Origin: Albula goreensis
Taxonomy: Eukaryota; Chordata; Actinopteri; Albuliformes; Albulidae
Direction: 5' to 3'
NCBI GenBank assembly: GCA_022829145.1
Contig: CM040755.1
Coordinates: forward strand, 10,859,563 to 10,923,562
DNA length: 64,000 nucleotides
Part shown: positions 23,401 through 36,000 of the stretch, in pieces
Layout of the letters: each line of letters opens with the position of its first letter
Position numbering within the stretch: position 1 is the stretch's first letter
Notes under the pieces: generated by a model
Told to the model about the DNA's origin: nothing
What the model saw: only the letters and a program-made list of their open reading frames with translations
Databases searched by the model: none
Made by a program: the position numbers and the translations under genes

Positions 23401-26400
23401 CCTTCTGTTTCCCTCTCCTCCTCCACCCCAAATTCAGATGGATAAAAATCTGCTGGTCTCCATTTTTCTGCCAGCAACAAGTCGAGAGCACTTCATTTAG
23501 CTCAAATAATTGGAAAGTGGAGTCAGTCTGGGGGTGTGAATCCAGTCCTCATAAAATATTCCGCTTGCCAAGACACTCATAATTAAAATGGCAACTGGCT
23601 CTCCCTGTTTCAGCCAGGTCAAATAAAGGGACAGCATGATTCCGATCACATGGTGGCCAAAGTAGTTATTGTTCTTATTGCTCAATTCCATCCACTTGTC
23701 AGCAGCCCAGCCTTTACCAGAACTCCATGGCTTGAGGACCGATTCCCACACAAGGTTTCCCCCACCCTCAACCCCCAAACGATAACCCGATTCTATGGAG
23801 AGCTGAAATAAGCCGCAGGTTTACCTTGGCCATACTCCACAGTATTCAGAACCAGTTCCGCTAATTCTCTTGTTATTGCTGGAAGTGGCAGTATGGAACT
23901 GAAAGATGGGAGTGGAGGGGGGGGTGAGGGGGGTGGGGGTTTGGCTTAGTCACAGCCAGACACATCACAGACACCAACTGGTCTTTCTTTTTGTCAAAAC
24001 AGGCCTTCTGTATATTTCCAATCCAACATACATACATTACGCAGGGCGGTTATTAAATTGTGCTTTAAGTTTTGGGGGGGCAGGGGAGCGAGCTGCACGT
24101 GGCCACTCTGTGCCTGACGTGCGGAGCCGACATGCCCCTTGAACCCGTAAAAGTGTCTGTTTTTACTGCCCTGCTTTTATTGGCTGTCTGAGAGCCATGC
24201 AGGTGCAGGTGCTTTTCACACAGGTGTTTCAGGTCCGTTCCCCCCATTCATCATCACTCTAATAGACTGGTGGACCAGGGCTCCAACAGCATACAACAAC
24301 CACACTGCCTCACAACGAATGGCATTATCACTGCAAACCTGTAGTACCTGTGACATAGAAAATATCAATAATCTCACTGTTTTCCCTAAAGATAAACTAT
24401 GCTTTCCTGAGCACTGAGAAAGAGAAAAGCACCACCTTCATACACTGACTGAGAGATTCACATTATAGATACATGAGAACATGGTGTTCAAGCAGGAAAC
24501 TGGTCTCAACAGCTACTAGCTCATACCTTGGTGAATACCCACATTCTCCTCAGCGGCTCTCAAAAACAGCAGAATCTGCACTTTATTAGCAAACCGTTAA
24601 TACATTCACTGGCTTGCATGTTAATGCTTTTATTCCCTCAGAAAATGAAATTAATCCTGATCATGTCTGACCTCTGATTGTACCAATGTACTGGTACTTA
24701 ATAATGAAACAAAGATACACAAATGAGTAAATAGTTTTTCTGAGTCATGCATGTTTCAGGCAGCCAGGCATTCCCCATATGGTGCCCATCTGTTAGAGAC
24801 ACATAACAATCAAGTGCAGAGTGCCTTATGTTCAAAAATGAGTAATTCAGTCATTTTTGTTTCATGGGCTGTATGAATGTTTTAGAACTACATAAAAATC
24901 CAAATGTAGTCTATATTTGTACCAACAAGCAGTTTCTGTGAGGGAAAGCAGTGCGGAAATGGTGCAAGAGACAAGCCTGACATGAACGAATGAATGATCT
25001 CACTGTTTGTGGACCAGAAGGGGCGTGTGACCGGGACCAAAACTTGCACTCTGCCACAGAAGTGGCCTATTAATAAGCATGTTTCAGATTAAAATAGAAA
25101 GGAGCAATTGGGATATAAAAAGCTACACTTTTTTGTTGCATGCCACATTTGTCATGACAGAATAATATTCTGCCTGTATTAAAAAAGCTACCTTTCAAGA
25201 TTGCCATCTCTGAAGGGAAAAACGAACAGACCAAAAACAAACAGGCCCTGATTCAGAGGCGCGTTTCTTCAGGCACAATGCAATGTAATTAGAGAATTGG
25301 GGACTGAGTGGCAGTCTGTGTTTCTGCTACTGGAGGTGAAGTGTGAATGGTACGCCTGAGGAAACAGGAGGCAGTAAAGTCAACAGTAGCAACGGAGTGT
25401 TATTTCAGAGTAATGGAGGAAAAAAGGCAGCAGTGTCCTCGATGCACTCCAAGCTGTTTACATTGCAAGGCCACTGTGGGTCACTGGAGCAATGGAAAAA
25501 CGAAGCTGTGACGCGACAGCAGGCAGTGACTTTTAAAAGGGCAACAGTGTGCCAAGGGAGGGGGACTGTCCACTCTTTTACAGCCCATTTACAGTCCTGG
25601 GGTGGTGACACACCCCTCATTTCAAAACGCAAGCGGTCTCCACAATTCTGTAGTGCTCCAAGTTTGCCCCCTTAATTTCAGCAAATTCGAGGGAGATCTT
25701 CACGAATGGTGTTGCATGTAAGCTTAAAGCAATCCAAGTTGCTGCTTTTGGAATATTTTTCACATAATTTTCAAATTCCCCATTTTACCTGGCCAATGTA
25801 AATCCTACTCACTGAGAATTTGAGAAGTTCTCAGAGTAGAATAGAAGGAACTGAACTGTGCCAACTAATTCACATTGACTGTCAAAGGCAGGCTTGTGTG
25901 TTTCTAATGAACTGCTGGACAAGTATCATAAATGCAGTTTAGGGTACAAAGTTTGTAAAAAACACAACCAAAAGGTACTTCTTTTGATTAAATCTGTTAT
26001 TAAAATGTGGATCAGGCCGCTGTTCTTATATCAATCAGCAATGATGAGGAATTGACTCCTGGGTTATTACTGTGATGGATTGCCTTTGTGTTTCAACTGA
26101 GGAAAAAAGTATGTGAGCAGAATTACACTGCTTTTTACCTACCTGATGGGACATTAAGGAACTGATTGACTTCCCGGGGTTCAGCTTTTATAGAAGGGAT
26201 GGGGTTCACTTCTTTGGAGGCCTGAAGAAGACACAGCAACATAACAGTCCCTGAGTTTACATATGTTTGCTTGCATAAATGACATTTATGCATGTGCTGT
26301 GCTTTGACTGTGAGAAACATTTGTGACCATTTTATTTTGGAGGCATGGCAGGCTTTTGGTAAATTATGTTGACCCTCGCAGTCTGGAGGAAGCAGCATGT

Positions 26401-29336
26401 CCAGATGTGATGGAGGAAAGCCTTTCCCCAGAGCCCTGCATCTGCTGGCTGCCTGAGGTGGAGTGGTAGGGGGGTGGAGTTAGGGGCGTGATTTGTTTAA
26501 AACACGGGCCATACCAAGTGACTCAGACAGTAAACACAGCTGAGCGCCATTCTAAACTATTTACTTTTACCATTTGCATGATGCTATCCATCTCACCACA
26601 TGTATTCTGGAGGGGGGCCAAACGACAGACCTCAAACAGTGCTATCAGTCTGCCACAGTTTAGGCCCCCACAATGGTAGTGTAGTTCTTCACTGTTACGT
26701 ATGCAGCCAATGATACTGACACTAATGGATTTAATGGCTCAATATGAACCCCATAAAAAACCACACACACCCACAAACTCCTCAAGACTAATTTATCTGT
26801 TTGACTTTGGAAAAGGCAGTTCCTCCATCACTTCCATTCCTTTCCAAGGGGTGTTCTTTCCATGTTCATGATTTTGTGAATAATTCACAACCAATTAAAT
26901 CAGTTTTTCAAATATATTTCTGTATCAGCAGCTGCCCCCATCAAAATGAGCCAGTGTGTTGAGAACAATACTTCTGTGTTCATATTCTCCTTTGTTACTT
27001 TGTTTTCATTTTTTCCAGTCCTGATTTCTTTCAGTCTCCAAAGCTATCTGTCAATCTCTAGGACAGTTCAAGAGAAATGACAGAGGAAATCAGCTTCATA
27101 CGACTCAAAACCTGAGGAGAGTCAGGTTATACCTCTGGCAACAGAGCTATGAGTGTGAACTGCCAAATCCTACAGAAAGTGGATTCTTGCTGGTCCAGGT
27201 CTCACATCCAAACTTCTAAGATGGCTGATTCCTGAGCCACAGAAACACTAAAATGAGCAATTTGTGAATTATTGCCGTGGTGTGCTGTGGTGGGTCTCCT
27301 GATCATTTCCCACCTCTGCAAGATTGACTACAGCTACTGTAGCCTTGTTACCAGATACCCACAGAGCAGAGAATCTCAGCTTTCACACATTCTCTCTTTT
27401 TGGGATTCCTTTTGTTTAGGACATGGGCGAGAACTTAAAGTCAGTTTTATAATTAATGAAGAATGCATGGACCGCAAGCTGATCGCTTGAGCAGGGGAGT
27501 GGAATTCATTTGGTATTGAGCTGAAAAGACCACAGTTAAAGTTATATTTAAAAAAAAAATCTCATGGTCCTTCAGGACCTCAGTGTCTGCAGGGTTTTGT
27601 TCCAGTCCATAGCTTCAGCCTGTAACGCCAGTTACAAAGAGTTTCCTCCAGACTGAGTTACCTTAACCACCCACCTCTGCTGTGAGGGTACCAAGATGCA
27701 CCCCTGAGAGCTGGAGGATCTGCCAAAATGGCCCCCCAGAGACCCAGTTCAGTCATCTATAACTCTATCTCTCTACCCTAACATCCTACAGGGTCACAAG
27801 CTCTCTTCCACCTCAACTTACATTTGAAAATAGGAAAACCAAATAATAAAATCTTAAATTTTGGCCTTCACTTCAGACTAATCCATGTACAACAGTCTGT
27901 ACTACCAAAGTCTATTCTTTGAAAGAGTTTCCCCTTTTTTCATTTTCTACAGTAAATAAATGTAAATTGGAGGTTCTAGTGTACACTATGAGTTAAAGGG
28001 CATGTCTGTTCTTCCTTGATTTTCGTGAGCATCTGCTGTCCCTGTAAATGACCACTTGGTTCATCTGGTCAAATATAAAAGTTTATTGTGGGGACAAGCT
28101 GAATAAATGCCATATTAACCAATATTTCAGAATTATCTGCAAAGGGCTCAGAGAATGCCTGATGAAAAATTGTTCATTTCTGGGTTTTTACCATATCCTC
28201 AGGGGGGTTCCTCCGTGGTGGGGGGGCCAGGTTGAGGGGCTGGGGAGGGGGGCTTGCCATGGCAGGGGCAGGAGAGGAAGAGGGCTCAGCCAACAGGTTA
28301 GGCTCCTGTTTCACCAGGATGGCGGTCAGATCCTGGCCAAAGGACCAAATGCCTTCCGACTCTGGAAAGAAAACAACACAAAACAAAACCATGAAAACCC
28401 CTCCATTTTGTGCCAAGCTCATTACAGACAGCTGTATTCAGAGCTGTTAAACAGACACTGAGAATGATCAGTGATATATGAAGCCATGCTTTTTGTGGGC
28501 TGGTGAACAGACTTTGGCTCTTGGACACTTGCAGCGATGGTTGTCGCCTAGTAAGGCTCCCTCCCACTCTGCATTATGAGAACAAGAGAACAAGGCACTG
28601 GGGAGGCTGTTTATTACAACGATTAGAGATCTAGCCTACTAACTCATACATTGCAGGTTCAATTCATAGGTACTACCTGAATATCCTTGAGCAAGATGCA
28701 TCATCTATATTGCTTCAGTAAATGTACAGTAAAAAAATAGATAGTGCCTACAGATGTAAGTCACTCTGGATAAGGGCATATGAATGCAATTAAAATTCCT
28801 GAATGTAATTAAAGGGTGTCTGCTAAATGTCTGAATGCAATGAATGAAACTCGTCTCCTGCAGCAAATGTGTGAGATGGTATAAAAATGGATAGAAGATG
28901 GGTGGAATTTTCTGCCATATCCTAAAGCAGGTCTTTAAACCCAGCACATGTCTGTTAACTGAGTGCCTGAAGCCTACTTTCCATCTGCAGGCCTGGAGCA
29001 GCATGAGCGGAAGGTGAAAGTGCCCGACTGTGCTGTGTGTGATTAAGCTCAGATAGGCGTTTCTCGGACGTCAGCAGTCCCCATGCTCACACTGTGAGCC
29101 TCCCGTGCAGTTTAAAGCGATGACGTCGGCCTTTAATGAAACCGGAGCGGCTCCGGAGGATGCGGGGCTGTGCAATTAGTCAGCAGGTGTGGGGCGCGCG
29201 CCTGTGGGACGGCTGGTTTTATGAGCCCGACGTGAAGAGGCTCGCCCTGCTGCTGCTGTAAACCTGAGCACAGGCACAAACCTGCCACCCGAAATGAGCT
29301 CCTACCCAAGCTAATGAGCCAAAGGGAAAAGGTGTG

Positions 29337-29390
<54 letters not shown>

Positions 29391-31174
29391 TGTGAACACC
29401 TGCACTTGTGTCTCAATGCTTGGTTGTGTGTACACAAGTGTGTGTGTGTGTCCATTTTCAGGTTAGGGGTGCTTCTACATCCTGATATTCCAAAGGGAAA
29501 TAAATAAAGGCCTGCAATTGGGGGTCCTCATTAGTGACTTGCTATTTCATCAGGTTGTGCTTGTGTGATTAGGGGGTCCTGCAATTTGTGCTGGTGTGAT
29601 TGGATCGATAAAATGTTACAGGGGCTTGTAAAAAAAAAAAAAAAAAACAGCGAAGGGTTGACTTTAGACTTAATGAAAGGCAGGTTTTGACACAACTGGG
29701 TATCCCAGAGGCATAGAGAAGTTCCAGTGTGAGGCTGATTACTAGCCCTGTGTAAATCCCATACCCACTGGGCTTTCATGTCTGCAGACTGCACCCTATG
29801 GCGAACTGGGTTTGGCATTTTCATATAGCATGTATTACCTTCAGCAGTATTACAGAGTATTACAGGTATGAATACCCAGTCAGCCTCCGTTCATTTCTGC
29901 ATCCATTTCGAAGATGTTTCATGAGTACACTTAACTGAATCATCATTGTTTTTGTTACATTTTGTTTTTCTTATGCATAACTGTAAAGCATTTGGATGTA
30001 AAAAATTCATTTAAAGGAGAAAGAAGTACAGAAAATAGATAAATAATTGGCTCAGATTTTGGCTACTCTGGTCATTCTGCTCCTTTATATGAAATTCCCT
30101 CTCCGTTTCACTGCTACCTCAGATAGATGACGCCAGGCCCAGCCATGGTTCCCATGGGAACTGGCTTATGGCTCAATAAACAGGCCTTGGTGAGAGTGGA
30201 GACCAGCTTCAGGACAGACAGGTGGGCTGAACAAGGCCATAACTGTCATTGTGAGGGCCTGTATAACTTTGCCAGAGAGCAGCAACTTTGTCACTTCTGC
30301 TCGTAATAACAGGCTGGGACAGAGAGCAAAAAATAATAACTGTTTTCCACTGTCCCTGCACAGCAAAATGTTAACTCTTAAATCAGAGTTAAAACAGGTC
30401 TGACAGAGTTTATATATAGTCCAACCGGAAGGGATAACTGAAGAGCTTTTCTGTACATCCTGCTGGCGTATCATTTACATAGAGCCTTCAACAATCTCAT
30501 AAAGTATAGTGAAAGGAGAAGTTCACCATAATCAATACCCACTGGGTGTTTGCATGGTAGTAATTATGTGCCAGAAAATATACCAGGGATCAGCATCATA
30601 ATGCCATGGAACAGGGAGATAATTAAGTGGCCAGGGTGGAGGTTTGGCAATGCGGCTGAGCAATTCCCTAGCAATAAATGCTATGGGATTCAATAATGAC
30701 CAGAATTAGTCAAAACCTTACTTAAACATCTTACGTAACAGATATGTCTCATACAATTGCACTAAGGCATGGGTTTTTGTGCTTGGTCCAGAGGGCAGAC
30801 TGCCCCTTACTGTTCACTGAACATCTCTTCTGAGAGCAAATGAAGTTTTCCCAGGTCTCCAGTCTGAGGCTTTGCTCAGCTATTGTGAACCATCAGGGTA
30901 AATCCACACTGCTGTCCAGGGTAGGTCAGACAATACAGAAATTGTCTCTCAGTTAAATGGCGGTTAACTTGTGTATTAATTCTTCTGTGTCAATATGTAT
31001 TTTGCATTAAATATGTCTTTGTCAGATTAAACGTATAAGACTACCCACTGTGAGGCATACATTTACCTTTCACACTGTCATCTCTGGTGCAAACATGGCC
31101 ACAAAGACATCTTTGAAGTGGGGTTTTATTTGCAGAGCTGATTCTACAGTTAATGGGACCCCCTGCCCAGCCCC

Positions 31175-31220
<46 letters not shown>

Positions 31221-31555
31221 ACCATGCGAAGAGGGGGTGCTCATTAGCTAATCTTTGAATGGGAGGGCTCAGGCTTGATCTCAACACATTAAACACTTTC
31301 AATCAAGTGAAAATGCACAAAAGAGAAGGAGAATGAGATGGAGAGGAGGAGAGATGGGGGGGGGTGCTTTGTGGCATGTATACTGATATTGCAGAGAGAT
31401 TCAAGTCTAGGGCCTTACCAGGATAATTTGAGAACTGTGAGGAACAAGAGCTGGCTGGCAATGTCCTTTTGGACTGACTGGTCCTTTTGAAATTGCCAAA
31501 TCTAATATGTGCATTCTTACACCCAGATGTTCCCACTCACACACACCTGCTTGGT

Positions 31556-31592
<37 letters not shown>

Positions 31593-33019
31593 GCAGATGG
31601 AGACTCTCGCAGGTACACACTCCAAGCTAATCCATGTTTATATAGCTTGAAGCCATTGTTCAGTTCAATCAGAGCAAGCCAGTATATTTTCCGAGGTCCT
31701 TCCTGTAAAATAATATGCATTTAATGAAGTTTGGGAGAACAAGGCTGTGCACTTTCTCTGCCCCCAAAGTCTTTAGTCAAGCCCAGTATGACATAACCCT
31801 CCCAAAGAGCCAAGTTCATTTTCCACCACTCTTTACAGTATGTCCATGCATGTGAGAGTGTGTGGGGCACATGTGTGCAGAGACGTGTGTGCGTGTGTGT
31901 GCATTGGCCATGTGCCTGGAATTCCCAGACTCGCTTCCTTTCATGTGGGCGGGGCCTGACCTGGAGCACGCTCAGCAGGATCAGATCCTCAGCAGTGTTC
32001 TCTGTTCTCCATATTCTGGAGCTCCAGGAGATAGGAGCTGCATTTGAGTACTTCAAAATGCATCTTTCCTTCCTTTCTATCTTCCTTTCCCTCCTGTCCT
32101 TGTGACTCAGGAAGGGCTAACTGGGCTATAACAGCAAATGTTTGAACTGTTTAATCAATGAAGGAAGGAAATCCATCCCCATTCACCTCCTTAGAGGAAG
32201 GATATATTAATGCATGCTTTTTAGGAGTTACATGGGGTATGCATGGAACTTTGGACTTTTGAATGAATTGAATGGATGGCAGAAAACACTGAAAAAATGC
32301 ATGAAGAGGGACAGAATTAAGGAAGGATGCATTTTGTAGATGTGATAATGGCTACAGATCACAAAGAAACACGATGATAATATTAACTCACAGCACCAGG
32401 AGACTATCTCAATCTTTCAATCACATTTTACTCGTCACAGCACTTTTGGTATTGCCATAAGGTTGTCATAAAGCTGTTTATAAATAATAAGTCAGGTTTA
32501 AAACATAAATGATTTGGACCGCATATGTGCTGGAGGTAGGAATATGATTTTCATTGCTGCACTGACCTGCACCCTCATCCATCTTGATTGGCATGGATGG
32601 GCTCTGGGGGGCGGAGTCTCCACTCAGAGAGTAGCTGTGCTCAGCCTGAATGTCCGGGTTGGGTGGGTCCAGCTCCATGTCCAGCAGAGGATTCCTCTCT
32701 GCCAGCAGATGGTCATCAAAGAAGCTGTTGAAGAGCTCGTTGGAGAAGTCTTCCATGTGCTCTGAGAAGTGCTGTGGGACAAACAAAAGCAACAGCTGAG
32801 CAAGTTGTTAACGCCAAATGTTATGTGCTGTACCAAAACCCAGAGTCAGGCCCACCACCATGAAAAACTAGGAAAAGCCAAAAGTCACATATTATTCAAT
32901 AAATCTTTTACTGTAGTTCTTTTGGTAAGTAGATAAAAATTGTCTGTCAAATGCAGGCATGAAAAGCATCACATGGGAAATGAAGGGTGAGACCTGCTTA
33001 TGCTTTATTCACTGCATGA

Positions 33020-33050
<31 letters not shown>

Positions 33051-36000
33051 CTTTTTTGGTCATATTTCCATCAATTTTTTGCCCATGGAACTATGGGTGA
33101 ATGCTCACATATGGCACATAATTCATACATGTGAATGCAATCCATTCCAGTGCTGGAGCTATACATCAACTCACCCCGATAAACTGCACAGGTCATCATT
33201 ATCACCATTATCATGTTGTGAAGATTCTTATGAATTAAGACACCACATCCTTATAATAATGTAGCAGAGCTCAGGTTTACCTAAAAAGCTGCTGTGACTC
33301 TTCACACTCCATTGGCCGTTTGGTCCTAAAATGAGCTGGATTTGAAATTCAGAGGGCAGTGTGAATCATCACTGTCCAAAGCTCTGATTTGCCCTAGCAG
33401 GAATTTATGAATATCTCTTTTTGTCAATGGGGACAGAAACCACAAGATTCAGATACTTAGGGAGCAATGTTGTCACAGTTTCAACACAAAACACAACACA
33501 AAGCGCAAAACCGCAGAAACCTTAAAAATGTTCCAACAGCACAGTGACACATCACATGTACACATGGGGAACAAATGTCTAAAAATCAGCCACATGGTAA
33601 ATAATGGATCTCACCAGATACTTCCATTTCTCAGAAAATGTGCCATTACGATGTTCTCAAAATCTCTAATTGCTCTTAGCATGCAGAGGGGTAATGGAGA
33701 ATCGAAGCTATTTGATGGCTGGAAATTACTGAGCAGGCTGCTGTTGATGGGGCAGACATGAAATTAATGAACCACACCATGGGAATAATTAAATAGCCTG
33801 TTAGCGCGTAATGTTTGACAGAAATGCCGGCAGCATCGCTGGGGAAGAGCCTTGCAGTTTAAAAGAACAGAACGATGCCATTAATAAAGTCAGTCTATGC
33901 AGCCGACTCCCTGAAACATGGCAATTACTCAACACCCCTAGAACTCATTGATAAATGCATTTCATTATGGCCTCTGACGTCAACCAAACACATTGACGAA
34001 AACAGGTAATGTGAAGACATACCCGCTCTCAGCTCTGCTAACTCTGGAGCCACCCTCTACACCCTCACAGAAAGAGTAAGCCTTTGACTAATTGAATATG
34101 TACAGCCATTCTCAATCAGCCCTGGTTCACAGTTAAGTGGTTCCTTTCACTGGAACACAAAAATAAATCAGCCGACTTCAGCTGAGAGAAAAACCACAGA
34201 AAGCAAGGGAAATTGAAAATGGAAAATGAGTATTCGCTCTGTCAAATAGTTTTGGAGTGTCTTTTTCCAGTGACTGTAGCTGGCATTATTTCAGTTATAT
34301 TGGTATCAAACTTCTAAATGTGTCATATTTGAACTCTTCTGGGAAGGACCATCATTCAGTGCAGACCTGCATTCAACTATTTCACATCTAAAGAGTTCAA
34401 GTATTTAAAATACCTGAACTCTTTAGATGCCAGTAAAATTTAGAAATGTTCCTGTAGATTCCTGAGAGATTTCAAAGAAATTACTCTGACCAAGGCATAC
34501 AACCATATAAAACCACATTTGATTCTGATAATTTATTGGAGCTTGGGGGGGAGAGGGGGCTAGAGTACTAATGGTGGGTCTGATTGTGCCTTGTCCGTTT
34601 AGAAAAACTGTCAGTAATCTGGAGGAATCTCCCTGGTGTCTATATAGTAAAAGTATTTCAAGCAAAATATTTGAATCAGGATTAAAAAAAAAAATAAATC
34701 AGCTGCATAAACAAATTTCAGACTTTCAGCTAATCTCATTGTCAATAACTTTTCATTCACCTAAATCAATAAAGTAATCGGCATTACTGTATAGTATGTC
34801 AATACAACCTGCTCTCTCGGGCCAGTGGCTTGTTTGCTGAAGAGTGGTGGGGCCAGGCAGTGAAGGAACCTGCCTGTGTTTATATCCTGTTGAGGCTGGT
34901 CAGGCTGCATGGGACTGACGCAGCTGTTAGTGTGCATAAAGGGCGTGCACCGGCCTCTGACGTCCAACCCCCCATATTCCCAGTGTGAGCATTCTGTACA
35001 CGCTGGACTATAGCACGTTTTCACACCAACGACTGCTGATAAATCTCTCACATTCAGGCCCATCTGGATCTTCCCAGGGTAATCTTCCACTCGGATATTC
35101 AAGGCAAATAAACTGCCCGCAGATGTGTGCAGCAGTGTAATATTTAACTTGAGTCTAGGATGCCTTCATGGATGGAGCATACCACCCTACCCTGATGTTT
35201 TCCATGCTTTGAACCTTACTAGTATTTCTTTGGCTTTTGAGATGACTGAGCTGGTACTCATTTTGCTACCATCTAATAATCAAAGAGGAAGGATTCACTG
35301 GCCTCATAAAATTGACTAGGCTATCATGTTGGCTATCACTGATTGGAAGAAATATTATTTCAATCGGTTCATACAAGTGATTGACACCATGCCACAGTTC
35401 CATCCATTATGGATATTAATTTGAACCTGAAGCTTCAGCCTCATATTTCATCATCTGACTCTCTGTATGACTGATTAACCTAATTTCCTAAGACGGATAA
35501 AATATGAAAATAAAACTATCAGTATTAGTTGTAAGTAGATATTCCTCAAAGATTTTAAATGCATTCCATTTACAAAAAGATTTAAAAAACCATCATATTT
35601 TCTTGTTGACACACATGCACCAACCCTCAGCGAACTAATCACCAAGGCTGGATGCGCAACACGATAAATAATCCCACCCTGCCTCTTTGATCTGCAGCAA
35701 GAGGTTCCTGTTGTTCCAATTTGTTGTAGCGGATATGCTTGCGGGTCAAGATAATCCAGACAGTGCTGAGTGAAACATTTCATGATCCCTTGAGGAACAT
35801 GATTTACATTATAACTGCTAAAGTGAACACACATTGCTCAACTGTGTATATTTAATCAGTATTTGCTTGGTTTACAATAGTTGTAACTGGGTGGACAATT
35901 TCTTTAAACATCCTGATCTAAGCAGCAAGAATTTTGCTGTTGTTCCACTTCTAAATTATAACTAATGACTGCTCTGATACTGTCAGGTAGATGAAGAATC

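Larger units (their letters stand above)
28362..32566 (-). other. creb3l1 intron 2 (4.2 kb)
   Basis: GT-AG intron rich in simple repeats: (TG)25 at 29339-29388, A18 at 29630-29647, (CA)21-22 at 31177-31219 and (AC)16 at 31559-31590. It also holds a plus-strand SINE fragment (28601-28840), a CpG-rich patch (29061-29240) and an X-box-like palindrome (30148-30161). No exon is recognised inside. Confidence 0.8.

Noticed and set aside
28048-28461. 137-codon open frame, plus strand
   Set aside because: It lies opposite creb3l1 exon 3; its glycine/arginine-rich residues are the shadow of that exon's proline-rich codons.
35475-35834. 119-codon open frame, minus strand, in intron 1
   Set aside because: No recognisable domain and no coding-like pattern; length is within what AT-rich intronic DNA gives by chance.
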